Source: JAGLYP01 sp034659435 (GTDB taxonomy: Bacteria > Patescibacteriota > Patescibacteriia > Patescibacteriales > UBA12075). From it: DNA of 13,513 nt. Below are positions 5,971 to 13,267 of this stretch, one piece after another. The stretch's first letter is position 1; every line of letters begins with the position of its first letter. The stretch spans positions 1 through 13,513 of the forward strand of contig JAYEHJ010000059.1 in assembly GCA_034659435.1 (NCBI GenBank), read 5' to 3'. The notes beneath the pieces were generated by a model. The model was given only the letters and a program-made list of their open reading frames with translations, had not been told where the DNA came from and searched no databases. Made by a program: the position numbers and the translations under genes.

Positions 5971-6936
5971 TTATACCGCCAGCATATAAAGCCCAATCAC
6001 AATCATTGCCGTTCCCATTATTTTTTGAAGCATTACTCCGCTGCCAAACTCTTCTTTTAAAATTTTCGGAAAACGGGTTGATAGAAATATTACCAATAAA
6101 ATTAAAAATATATATTGCGTGCCTTGCAAAGAGCTGATTAACGCGACATTGCCCATGCTAATCGCCCAATTTAACATAATAAACGCGATTGCCGCTAAAA
6201 ATCTAATTGACAAGAAAAATCCTAAATTTTTCGGTGATTTTTGCCCTTTTTGATGTTTTATGATTTTTGTCCGCCATTCAGGTACAAGAAAAATTAAAAA
6301 TACTCCCAAAAACGAACCCATTCTTGACCAGACAAAACCGCCGATAAAAGGCTGGGTTAAATAAACATATTTTATCATTACATAATAAGCGGCAAAAAAC
6401 AAAGCGGATACGGCTGAATTAATAATTAATCTTTGCGTTGGGCGGTAGCGCGCGTGTACAGGACCTAAAGTATCTTCGAATATTTTTTTTAATTTTTCTC
6501 TGGCTTCCCGCAAATAATAAAAACGGGTGTGCTTAACGGAAATCATAACGCCGCCCATTATTAAAATTACAAACGCTAAAAGCTGGCGCTCGCTTAAAGA
6601 TTCTCCTAAAAAAATAAGAGAAAAAATAAAAGAAAAAATCGGCACAAGCGCTCCGACAATAGGAACTACGCGCGTAGCTTCTGACTGATGCAGGGCTTTG
6701 TACCAAAAAATAAGCGTTGCTAAAAATAACATTCCAGCCAGCAAATCAATTCCCAATTCCCGCAAATTCGGAAGCCATGGGTTAAATATTAATAAAAATA
6801 TATTAAAAACACTCCAAATGCCTACATAAAAAGCATAAATTATTGAAGAGTGGATTTTTTTGGAAAGCAAAAACTTATCGGCAACATAAACGCCGGCGTT
6901 GATGAAGTATGAAGTTATAGCAGGAACTAGCCACAT
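5971..6936 (-). CDS. EamA/DMT-superfamily transporter
   Basis: Inner-membrane protein of about 321 residues with roughly ten hydrophobic helices in two similar halves, as in the EamA (DMT) family of metabolite exporters and importers. The first half contains SEATRVVPIVGALVPIFSFI and FLGESLSERQLLAF, and the second contains NVALISSLQGTQYIFLILLV, each matching the conserved helix pair of an EamA repeat. A basic cytoplasmic segment of about 40 residues (FYYLREAREKLKKIFED and on) separates the halves. I take ATG at 6936 as the start; a TTG at 6972 would add 12 residues but lies inside an inverted repeat. Substrate unknown. The GH1 gene upstream is in the same direction but 144 bp away, so co-transcription is uncertain. 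Confidence 0.78.
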   Translation of the reverse strand: MWLVPAITSYFINAGVYVADKFLLSKKIHSSIIYAFYVGIWSVFNIFLLIFNPWLPNLRELGIDLLAGMLFLATLIFWYKALHQSEATRVVPIVGALVPIFSFIFSLIFLGESLSERQLLAFVILIMGGVMISVKHTRFYYLREAREKLKKIFEDTLGPVHARYRPTQRLIINSAVSALFFAAYYVMIKYVYLTQPFIGGFVWSRMGSFLGVFLIFLVPEWRTKIIKHQKGQKSPKNLGFFLSIRFLAAIAFIMLNWAISMGNVALISSLQGTQYIFLILLVIFLSTRFPKILKEEFGSGVMLQKIMGTAMIVIGLYMLAV

Positions 6937-6947
6937 AATAGATGTAC

Positions 6948-7063
6948 TAAGATACAAGGATACAAGATACAAATTTCAATAATCAAGAAACAAACAAAAT
7001 AAAAATAAATAATTTTGAATTTGAATATTTTAATTTGTTTGTATCTTGTATCCTTGTATTTTA
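6948..7063. repeat. Inverted repeat with 26-bp arms made of GATACAAG units
   Basis: The arms are 6948-6973 and 7038-7063, perfectly paired except for one G-U. The central 21 bp (6953-6973 and 7038-7058) match exactly. Each arm is itself a tandem of GATACAAG, GATACAAG, ATACAAA. The 64-bp spacer is AT-rich and contains TTTTGAATTTGAAT, a word also seen in the repeat at 3479-3586. It fills the gap between the GH1 stop and the EamA start and may terminate the GH1 transcript or be a miniature dispersed repeat. Confidence 0.75.
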
Positions 7064-7080
7064 TTATATATTATTCACTA

Positions 7081-8304
7081 CTACAATTTTACCATGTTCA
7101 TCTTGCAAATATCTCTATAAACCTCCGCGCTAGGTCTTGCTTTGCGCTCAAAAGTTTTTCTATCAACCGCGAATAATCCGAATTTCGGCGCATAGCCTTT
7201 GTCCCACTCAAAATTATCCAATAAAGACCAATAAAAATATCCTTTTACATTAACACCTTCTTCTATTGCTTTATAAACAAAATATAAATGTTTTTTAATA
7301 AATTCTGCTCGTTTATCATCACTTGCGTCTGCCAAGCCGTTTTCCAAAATAATAATCGGCTTTTTAAATCTGTTTAAACATTTTAATATGTGATGAATGC
7401 CTTCGGGGTAAATCTCCCAACCCATATCCGTAATATTTTTTTTTCTTTTTATGAACGGAGGCATAAAAGTTATAGTTATTTTTCTATAATAATCTACTCC
7501 GATATAATCAATATAATTATTAATTTTATTAAAAAATTTGTTTATTCCATAATACGCGGCAATTTTTTTTAATATTATTTCAGGAAAAAACCATTTTCTG
7601 TTTGTTTCAAAATAATTGCTTAGGTTAGTTATACTCACTTGAGCATTGGGAAAATATTTGTGAATTTTTTTATAAGCCCCTATGTGCGCGCTTATTAAAT
7701 TTTTATCTGCTTTTCTAAATTTAAAAAAGGAGTGTTTGTTTGGCGGAAAATATCCAAAAAAATATCCATAAGTCGCCAAAAGCATCGGCTCGTTTAGTGT
7801 TACCCAATAGTCAATATTGCCACCAAGCTCGTTAATTATTAAATCAACATATTTTAAATAATCCTCAACCGCCGTTTTGTTTGCCCAGCCGCCTGTTTTT
7901 GCCAGCCACACGGGATTTGTCCAATGCCAAAGCGTAACAACGGTTTTTAATCCGCGCTTTTTTGCCGCGGCTAAAACTCGCGCGTAATGTTTAATTTCGG
8001 CTATATCCCATGTTCCCTTTTTCGGCTCAATCCGCGCCCATTCAATTCCAAAACGAACTGCGTTTGTGTTCAGCGATTTAGCCAAATCCAAATCTTCTTC
8101 GTATCTATTATATGAATCGCAAGCCTTGCCGCAAATATAATCATCAGGATTTAATTTTTTGCTTTTAAATTTTTTGCTTTTAACCCGCTTTTTTTCCCAC
8201 TCGCTCCAGTCATTAGTAATTCCGCCTTCAACTTGATAAGCGCTGGTTGATGTACCCCATAAAAAATTATCAGGAAATTTTAATTTTTTTTGATTATTTT
8301 CCAT
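7081..8304 (-). CDS. Glycoside hydrolase family 1 beta-glucosidase/beta-galactosidase
   Basis: Retaining beta-glycosidase, 407 residues, somewhat below the usual 440-480. The GH1 N-terminal signature FPDNFLWGTSTSAYQVEGG (10-28) is intact, with Gln24 for the sugar. VTLWHWTNP (123-131) supplies His127. WVTLNEP (167-173) holds acid/base Glu172, and PIIILENGLAD (316-326) the nucleophile Glu321. The C-terminal YFYWSLLDNFEWDKGYAPKF (356-375) is the aglycone/glycone loop of the family. No signal peptide is present, so it acts in the cytoplasm on imported beta-glucosides, beta-galactosides or phospho-forms. The phospho-sugar-binding residues cannot be judged by eye. Minus strand, downstream of higBA but separated by a possible promoter. 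Confidence 0.93.
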   Translation of the reverse strand: MENNQKKLKFPDNFLWGTSTSAYQVEGGITNDWSEWEKKRVKSKKFKSKKLNPDDYICGKACDSYNRYEEDLDLAKSLNTNAVRFGIEWARIEPKKGTWDIAEIKHYARVLAAAKKRGLKTVVTLWHWTNPVWLAKTGGWANKTAVEDYLKYVDLIINELGGNIDYWVTLNEPMLLATYGYFFGYFPPNKHSFFKFRKADKNLISAHIGAYKKIHKYFPNAQVSITNLSNYFETNRKWFFPEIILKKIAAYYGINKFFNKINNYIDYIGVDYYRKITITFMPPFIKRKKNITDMGWEIYPEGIHHILKCLNRFKKPIIILENGLADASDDKRAEFIKKHLYFVYKAIEEGVNVKGYFYWSLLDNFEWDKGYAPKFGLFAVDRKTFERKARPSAEVYRDICKMNMVKL

Positions 8305-8341
8305 TTTTATAAAATATTAAATATTTTAAATTATTAATAGT

Positions 8342-8350
8342 ATTATAACA
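8342..8350 (-). promoter_or_regulatory. Possible extended -10 for the GH1 gene
   Basis: The minus strand reads TGTTATAAT in the 67-bp gap between the higA stop and the GH1 start. No acceptable -35 is visible, so this rests on the extended -10 alone. Readthrough from the higBA promoter is the alternative. Confidence 0.35.
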
Positions 8351-8371
8351 TTTTTTGGTTTTAATTTATAA

Positions 8372-8719
8372 TTAACCAACCAAGGAATCAGTTGGAATAT
8401 GCAATGCTATATTCAAACTTCTAATCATTTTTAATGTTAATCCTCGTTTTTTTTGCAGCACTTCCGATGTTCTGTTGGCGCCGATTATTCTGGCTAAATC
8501 TTTTTTTTCCAATCCCATCTGCTCCATTCTAAATTTAATCGCCTCAATCGGATCAGGCGGCAAAATTTCAAAATTTTCTTTTTCATATTTTTCAATCAAC
8601 ATTGAAAATATTTCCAATTCATCTCCGCGGCTAGTTCCAGGTTTAGCATCCCAAATTTGTTCAACTCTAGTTAATGCGTTTTTATAATCCTTTTTAGTTT
8701 TAATTAATTTTATGCTCAT
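8372..8719 (-). CDS. higA: HigA-type antitoxin (COG5499-like helix-turn-helix protein)
   Basis: Antitoxin of 115 residues that neutralises the upstream HigB and represses the operon. The C-terminal half is the DNA-binding domain: PPDPIEAIKFRMEQMGL (54-70), the helix-turn-helix KKDLARIIGANRTSEVLQKK (72-91), and the closing helices LTLKMIRSLNIALHIPTDSL (94-113). The N-terminal 50 residues, acidic and helical, would wrap the toxin in this family. Its ATG overlaps the toxin stop by 4 bp (ATGA, 8716-8719), so the two are translationally coupled. The toxin-first order is the HigBA arrangement. The likely operator lies in the promoter at 9023-9051. Confidence 0.88.
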   Translation of the reverse strand: MSIKLIKTKKDYKNALTRVEQIWDAKPGTSRGDELEIFSMLIEKYEKENFEILPPDPIEAIKFRMEQMGLEKKDLARIIGANRTSEVLQKKRGLTLKMIRSLNIALHIPTDSLVG

Positions 8720-9015
8720 ATATTTTTTGCGTCAATTTTATCATACTCGCTATGAGTACCGATAAATCTTATAAATATTATTTTAAATTTATATTTTATA
8801 GCTACAACTAATCTGTATTTATTGCCTTTTATATTAAACACTGCTCTGCTATTTCCAACAATGCTTACATTTTTATATTTAGTTTTTATATCATTTGGCG
8901 TTTTCCACTCTTCCTTTTTAATTTCAAAAAACCACGACCTTAGCGCTTGTTCCGAATCCTTATATTTAGGATTCTCCCAAAAATCTTTAATTGTTTTTAC
9001 GGATATAATTCTCAT
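8716..9015 (-). CDS. higB: HigB-type mRNA interferase toxin
   Basis: Toxin of 99 residues with the RelE-like HigB_toxin fold, expected to cut translated mRNA on the ribosome. Recognisable blocks are MRIISVKTIKDFWEN (1-15), EQALRSWFFEIKKEEWKTP (22-40), SRAVFNIKGNKYRLVVAI (56-73) and IRFIGTHSEYDKID (82-95), which run collinearly with known HigB sequences. It appears intact. I chose ATG 9015 over an upstream ATG at 9078 because the family begins MRIIS and because the upstream start would place the promoter inside the gene. The start codon falls at or next to the predicted transcription start, suggesting a leaderless mRNA. Stop TGA overlaps the higA start. Confidence 0.9.
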   Translation of the reverse strand: MRIISVKTIKDFWENPKYKDSEQALRSWFFEIKKEEWKTPNDIKTKYKNVSIVGNSRAVFNIKGNKYRLVVAIKYKFKIIFIRFIGTHSEYDKIDAKNI

Positions 9016-9022
9016 TAATTTA

Positions 9023-9051
9023 ATTATATTCCCAATTTGGGAATTTGTCAA
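9023..9051 (-). promoter_or_regulatory. higBA promoter with palindromic operator in the spacer
   Basis: Minus-strand TTGACA (9046-9051), a 17-bp spacer and TATAAT (9023-9028): both hexamers match consensus exactly. The spacer is filled by a perfect 8-bp-arm palindrome, ATTCCCAA-T-TTGGGAAT in plus-strand reading (9028-9044). This is where a HigA dimer would block RNA polymerase. Transcription would start at about 9015-9017, right at the toxin ATG. Confidence 0.85.
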
Positions 9052-9288
9052 TGGAAAAATAAAAAGGGGATTGTGCAAAAGCTGTGTAAATTAAAAAATA
9101 AAATACATTTTTCAAAAAATTCCTGAAATATTAGAAAAATCCGTTAGGAAATTTTAATTCTTTTTGAATATTCTTTATCATAAAATATTAATATTTTTGC
9201 AAGTTATGCCCAAAGGGCACTAACAGTAGTCGGGAATATTTAAATTCCTTGACTATAAATTATATTTTGAAACGCGACACCTAATTTC
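9052..9288. other. Gene-free stretch with several small inverted repeats
   Basis: No coding frame is supported between the higB promoter and the PBP stop. Three structures are visible. TTCAAAAA (9111-9118) pairs with TTTTTGAA (9161-9168), with an inner TTCCT/AGGAA. AAAATATTAATATTTT (9182-9197) is a perfect 16-bp palindrome. Two adjoining GC-bearing hairpins occupy 9203-9255. None has a T run placed as in a standard terminator, although this is where the PBP transcript should end. Confidence 0.5.
9203..9255. other. Pair of adjacent small hairpins downstream of the PBP gene
   Basis: Hairpin 1: GTTA (9203-9206) with TAAC (9221-9224), one bulged C, then TGCCC with GGGCA around an AAA triloop. 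Two bases later, hairpin 2: TAGTC (9227-9231) with GACTA (9251-9255), a small internal loop, then GGAAT (9233-9237) with ATTCC (9244-9248). They are more GC-rich than the surroundings. They could be a 3' UTR structure, a small RNA, or the end of a lost IS200/IS605-type element; nothing decides it. Confidence 0.45.
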
Positions 9289-12228
9289 TTATTCAATTTT
9301 CACCGGATTAACATTATTCATAGTAACCACAACCTCTTCCGACTCAATAATTTTATTTGTCCAAGTATTCGCGCGCGCGAATATTCCATAAGTGCCGCTT
9401 GCCGGCGCCTCAGTCCACAAATATTCATTTACATCTTTTAAATCCGTAATAGCGCTGATTTTATTTTCGCGTGTTTTTTCATTAATATAATAAAAAGTAA
9501 TCGCGGAAACATATTCTGGATTATTTATTTCAGCTTTAAGGCTTAATGGAAAATCAATATTGCTTAAAGCCAGACCGCTTGTTGGAAAAGTTAATTTTAA
9601 TGTAAAATCATCCGGCTTATTAATATTGTTTTTCAAAATTAAATTAAATTCAACTTCTTTAATCGCGCAATTATCAACATCATCGCAAATTTTGATTTTT
9701 AAATTATGAAAACCGTTATTTAAAAAGCTGATTTGTTTTGCTAAATTAAAAGGATAGGAATTCGCAATATGTAATAAATTGTCGTTTATATAATATTCGG
9801 CGCGGTTTATTTCTCTTGGAGCCGTGGCTGTAATGCGTGAGAAAAGGATAGGTTCTAAAATAGCTTGATTGTTGATTGGGCTGATAATTTCCATTTGCGG
9901 CAAGTTTTCAGGTATATGAATATTATCTTCTTCCGTTGGCGGCAGTTCGTCTGTTACCAGTTCTGTTGAAGTGGATTTTTGTTTTTCAGCCCATTCCAAA
10001 ACTCTGTTTTCCCAAAGTTCAAATTGCGGATCATCGTCTGGCTCCTCCGGCATCGCGCCCAAAGGATTGCTTTTGTTTATATAATAAAGAATGCTGTGCG
10101 GCCGGAAAAAGGCTTTTTTTTTGATTAAATGTTCGGGAGTGTACTTTGTTGCCAAAAGTCCGCTGATTTCGTCAACTTTAATGATTGTTTCAGGCGTGAT
10201 TTCGCCGTCAATAACCGCTTTTCCTGTTTTAACAATTTTTGGTTCGCGAAAAGTTTCAGTCGGCGTGTCGCCTAAAACTTTATTCATATAATCATGCCAA
10301 ATCGGCGCCGCAACTGTTCCGCCGGCGGCTCCTCTTTTCATTTCACTGTTATCATTGTTCCCCACCCAGACTCCTGTAACTATTGACGGAGTATAGCCAA
10401 TCGTCCATGCGTCGCGATAATCGTTAGTTGTGCCGGTTTTAGCGGCAACCGGGCGCGAACCAAGCGTAAGCCAGTTTCTTTCGCCAAAAGCGTAAGCGCG
10501 CGCGCTGTTATCGGAAAGAATATTGTTTATTTCACGGGAGACTTTCGGATCTAGCACTCTTTTTTCTTCCTTTTTAAATTCTTCTAAAATTTTACCGTCC
10601 GGATCTTCAACTCTGAGAATAGTGGCGATTGGGTGCAACATACCTTCACGGGCAAAAGCTCCGTAAGCGTTAACATGCTCCAAAAGTTTAACTTCGGCTC
10701 CGCCCAAAACCAAAGAAAGGCCGTATCTTTTGTGATTGCCTAGTGTTGTATATCCGAGATCGCCTGCCAAGTCGGAAACATTTTTTACGCCGGCCAAATA
10801 TATGGCTTTAACCGCCGGAATATTTAAAGAACCTGCCAAAGCTTTGCGCATGCTTACCGGTCCATGCTCTTTATCGTCATAGTTACGCGGTTCATACGGT
10901 TTTCCGTCTATATTGGAAAAATCAGTAACAACGTCATAAAGAATTGTTTCAGGAGTATAACCTTTTAAAAAACCAGCGGCAAAAACCAGCGGCTTTAAAG
11001 AAGATCCTGGCTGTCTTTGGCTTGTGCTGATATTGACCTGGCCGTCAATTTCTTCATTAAAATAATCGCGCGAACCCACCATAGCAAGCACTTGCCCTGT
11101 TTTAGGATCAATTGAAACCAATGATGCGTTTGTGGCATCGTAATTTTCTTCATTTTTTTCCGCAAGTTCAACAATTACTTCTTCGGCGATTTTTTGTTTA
11201 TATAAGTCAAGCGTAGTGATGATTTTCAATCCGCCTTGCTCAACTTGCTTCTCGCCGTATTTAGAGGAAAGAATTTCTTTAATATACATAACAAAATGCG
11301 GTGCTTTAATATTCGCGGCCGGCGGCTTGAATTCAAGCGCGAATTCTTTTGCCTCTTCGGCTTCTTCTTGTTTAATATAGCCTTGCTCAACCATTAAGTT
11401 TAATATTTTAAGCTGTCTTTCAATTAATAAATCTTTGTTTGATCCGTACGGAGAATAACGAGATGGCCCTTGCGGCAGCGCTGCCAGAATTGCCGATTCA
11501 GCCAAATTAATATCGCGAACGCCTTTACCAAAATAACGGCGGCTGGCGGCTTCAACTCCATAAGCGGTAGAGCCGTAGGGTATTTCATTAAAATACATCT
11601 GCAGAATTTCGTCTTTGGAAAAATTTTTCTCCAACCGATAAGCCAAAAGCGCTTCTTTTATTTTTCTAGTGTATTTTTTTTCACTTGTTAAAACGCTGTT
11701 TTTAATAAATTGCTGCGTTAAAGTGGATGCGCCTGCCTTTTGTCCGTATAAAACATTAGTTATTAAAGTCCTGAAAATAGCCCACAAGCTAACGCCTTTG
11801 TGCTTATAAAAATCTTTATCTTCAATGGAAATTGTCGCCCATTTTAAATGATTTGGAATATCATCCAGCTCAACCATGGTGCGTTGTTTATTGCCATGTA
11901 TATTGTATAGCAGTTCTTCGCCCGTGCGATCGTAAATTTTTGTGCTTTGCGCTATTTCCCTATCAAGCAAGCGATTTGGATCCGGAAGATTTCTGGATAA
12001 TTGCATAATAAAAATAATTCCGCTTAAAGCCGCAAACAGAAAAAACCCACTGGCAAAAAGCAGAGTTTTCTTTTTAAACGAATCGCTAAAAATGTTTTTA
12101 AAATTAAAAAACTTTCCATTTCGCTTGTTGCGATTATAGTTTAAATTTTTAGATCGGGAAATATAATATTTTTTTTTTTGATTTCGCCAATTTTGGTTTT
12201 TTTTAGTTTTTAGAGGCGGGATGGGCAT
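9289..12228 (-). CDS. Class A penicillin-binding protein (GT51 plus transpeptidase) with Ig-like C-terminal extension
   Basis: Bifunctional peptidoglycan synthase, 979 residues, longer than the usual 650-850. A very basic cytoplasmic N-terminus (1-54) precedes a membrane anchor (about 55-76). The GT51 domain shows ISIEDKDFYKHKG (133-145, catalytic Glu136), GASTLTQQFIKN (166-177) and LQMYFNEIPYG (209-219). The transpeptidase has QPGSSLKP (Ser409 and Lys412), SLN (467-469) and AAKTGTT (595-601). Thus it polymerises glycan and cross-links peptides. From about 730 an acidic Pro/Glu/Thr linker leads to two Ig-like segments: about 778-865, with ISPINNQAILEP and a Cys pair at 848/854, and about 875-970. 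These probably contact the wall or surface polymers. It lies 6 bp downstream of the galT-like gene and is surely co-transcribed with it. Confidence 0.93.
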   Translation of the reverse strand: MPIPPLKTKKNQNWRNQKKKYYISRSKNLNYNRNKRNGKFFNFKNIFSDSFKKKTLLFASGFFLFAALSGIIFIMQLSRNLPDPNRLLDREIAQSTKIYDRTGEELLYNIHGNKQRTMVELDDIPNHLKWATISIEDKDFYKHKGVSLWAIFRTLITNVLYGQKAGASTLTQQFIKNSVLTSEKKYTRKIKEALLAYRLEKNFSKDEILQMYFNEIPYGSTAYGVEAASRRYFGKGVRDINLAESAILAALPQGPSRYSPYGSNKDLLIERQLKILNLMVEQGYIKQEEAEEAKEFALEFKPPAANIKAPHFVMYIKEILSSKYGEKQVEQGGLKIITTLDLYKQKIAEEVIVELAEKNEENYDATNASLVSIDPKTGQVLAMVGSRDYFNEEIDGQVNISTSQRQPGSSLKPLVFAAGFLKGYTPETILYDVVTDFSNIDGKPYEPRNYDDKEHGPVSMRKALAGSLNIPAVKAIYLAGVKNVSDLAGDLGYTTLGNHKRYGLSLVLGGAEVKLLEHVNAYGAFAREGMLHPIATILRVEDPDGKILEEFKKEEKRVLDPKVSREINNILSDNSARAYAFGERNWLTLGSRPVAAKTGTTNDYRDAWTIGYTPSIVTGVWVGNNDNSEMKRGAAGGTVAAPIWHDYMNKVLGDTPTETFREPKIVKTGKAVIDGEITPETIIKVDEISGLLATKYTPEHLIKKKAFFRPHSILYYINKSNPLGAMPEEPDDDPQFELWENRVLEWAEKQKSTSTELVTDELPPTEEDNIHIPENLPQMEIISPINNQAILEPILFSRITATAPREINRAEYYINDNLLHIANSYPFNLAKQISFLNNGFHNLKIKICDDVDNCAIKEVEFNLILKNNINKPDDFTLKLTFPTSGLALSNIDFPLSLKAEINNPEYVSAITFYYINEKTRENKISAITDLKDVNEYLWTEAPASGTYGIFARANTWTNKIIESEEVVVTMNNVNPVKIE

Positions 12229-12234
12229 AATAAT

Positions 12235-13176
12235 TTATGATTTGTGATTTATGTTTCTATAATATTTAGCCGCTTCTTCCGGGGATACTGAGTTAATTAC
12301 CAAACCGGAACCAAGCTCAATGCCGGCCCAAACGCTGCCGCGCGGCTGAATTTTTAAATAAAAATGCTGATCATGGTCGGAAACTGTTTGATGTAAAAAG
12401 AAATTAAAAGATAAATCAAGCGCCTGCAATTTAGTTAATATTATTTTTAAGCATTTGGCAAATGACTTGAATTCGCTATCATTAAGCTTGGTGATATTAT
12501 CTAAATGCCTTTTGGTAAATATCCATGCCTCGTAATGGTATTCACTGGCATAAGGCGCGAATGCGGACACGAATTTGTCTGTAAAAATTCGCCTTTTTGA
12601 TTTTGTTTCTTTTTTAATCATATCGCAATATGGACAGTTTTTATGTTCAACGCGATAGACACTCGCTAATATTAATTCTTCTTGAATATCCGGCGGCAGA
12701 ATATGTGTCGCGAAAACCTGTGAATGGGCATGAACAATGGATGCGCCGGCTTTTGAGCCTTGATTTTTAAAGCATAAAATATAATCCAATTTTTTATTCT
12801 TGCTTAAAGCAAGCGTGCGTTTGGCATACATGCGCAAAACATTTTCAATTTCCGCTTCGCTTAAGTCCGCCATTTCTTTAATATGGTCTCTGCACTCAAT
12901 AATTACTTCTTGTGCGCCATAAGCCTTTTCATTATCAAGCTTCACTGCCGGAAAAATATTTTTTATGCTGATTGTCTGCCATTTTCCGTTTTTTTCTATT
13001 TTATCAATAATAATTTTAGAGTCAATGTTTTTCGGACAAAAAGGACAATCTCCTGTGCGCTTAATTATAGTTTGTTCGCGGATGTCTTTCGGCCTTTTTG
13101 CGCGTCTGGGCGTAATCAAGACATATTTATTCAAAAGATAAGCCTTTCTTAGTTCTGATTGTTGTTTTTTTAACAT
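12235..13176 (-). CDS. galT: Galactose-1-phosphate uridylyltransferase-like nucleotidyltransferase (HIT superfamily)
   Basis: Protein of 313 residues, close to the usual 320-350, that would move UMP between UDP-glucose and galactose-1-phosphate (Leloir pathway). Zinc-type pairs CPFC (44-47) and CPYC (181-184) are present. The active-site stretch FKNQGSKAGASIVHAHSQVF (136-155) has His149-Ala-His151-Ser-Gln153 where GalT normally has HPHxQ; His151 is the expected nucleophile. HFYLKIQPRGSVWAGIELGS (271-290) and INSVSPEEAAKYYRNI (294-309) are typical of the family C-terminus. HAH instead of HPH leaves room for a related enzyme such as ADP-glucose phosphorylase or a dinucleotide phosphorylase. First gene of an operon with the PBP gene. 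No SD before ATG 13176. Confidence 0.78.
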   Translation of the reverse strand: MLKKQQSELRKAYLLNKYVLITPRRAKRPKDIREQTIIKRTGDCPFCPKNIDSKIIIDKIEKNGKWQTISIKNIFPAVKLDNEKAYGAQEVIIECRDHIKEMADLSEAEIENVLRMYAKRTLALSKNKKLDYILCFKNQGSKAGASIVHAHSQVFATHILPPDIQEELILASVYRVEHKNCPYCDMIKKETKSKRRIFTDKFVSAFAPYASEYHYEAWIFTKRHLDNITKLNDSEFKSFAKCLKIILTKLQALDLSFNFFLHQTVSDHDQHFYLKIQPRGSVWAGIELGSGLVINSVSPEEAAKYYRNINHKS

Positions 13177-13205
13177 AAAGGGTTTTGTTTAAGTATTACA
13201 ATATT

Positions 13206-13235
13206 ATTATAGCAAAAGTTGGGGATACTTGACAA
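13206..13235 (-). promoter_or_regulatory. Promoter of the galT-PBP operon
   Basis: Minus strand TTGTCA (13230-13235), an 18-bp spacer and TATAAT (13206-13211) preceded by TGC. This is the same extended -10 as at khpA and the flippase. The start is near 13199, so the leader is only about 23 nt. Confidence 0.7.
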
Positions 13236-13238
13236 ACC

Positions 13239-13267
13239 CTGACAATTCAAAAGATACCTGATATACT
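13239..13267 (+). promoter_or_regulatory. Rightward promoter divergent from galT
   Basis: Plus strand CTGACA (13239-13244), a 17-bp spacer and TATACT (13262-13267) preceded by TGA, an extended -10. Transcription would start near 13274 and run off the window. No complete coding frame follows within the window, so it drives either a long leader or a small RNA. Confidence 0.5.

Noticed and set aside
6937..6972. TTG start of the EamA gene at 6972
   Set aside because: The added 12 residues are encoded by the inverted repeat; the ATG at 6936 begins a normal EamA N-terminus.
9016..9078. Upstream ATG (9078) for the HigB toxin
   Set aside because: The extra 21 codons would overlap the consensus promoter and operator; the family starts at MRIIS.
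9936..10291. Plus-strand frames inside the PBP gene
   Set aside because: They are antisense to a fully conserved coding region and resemble no family.
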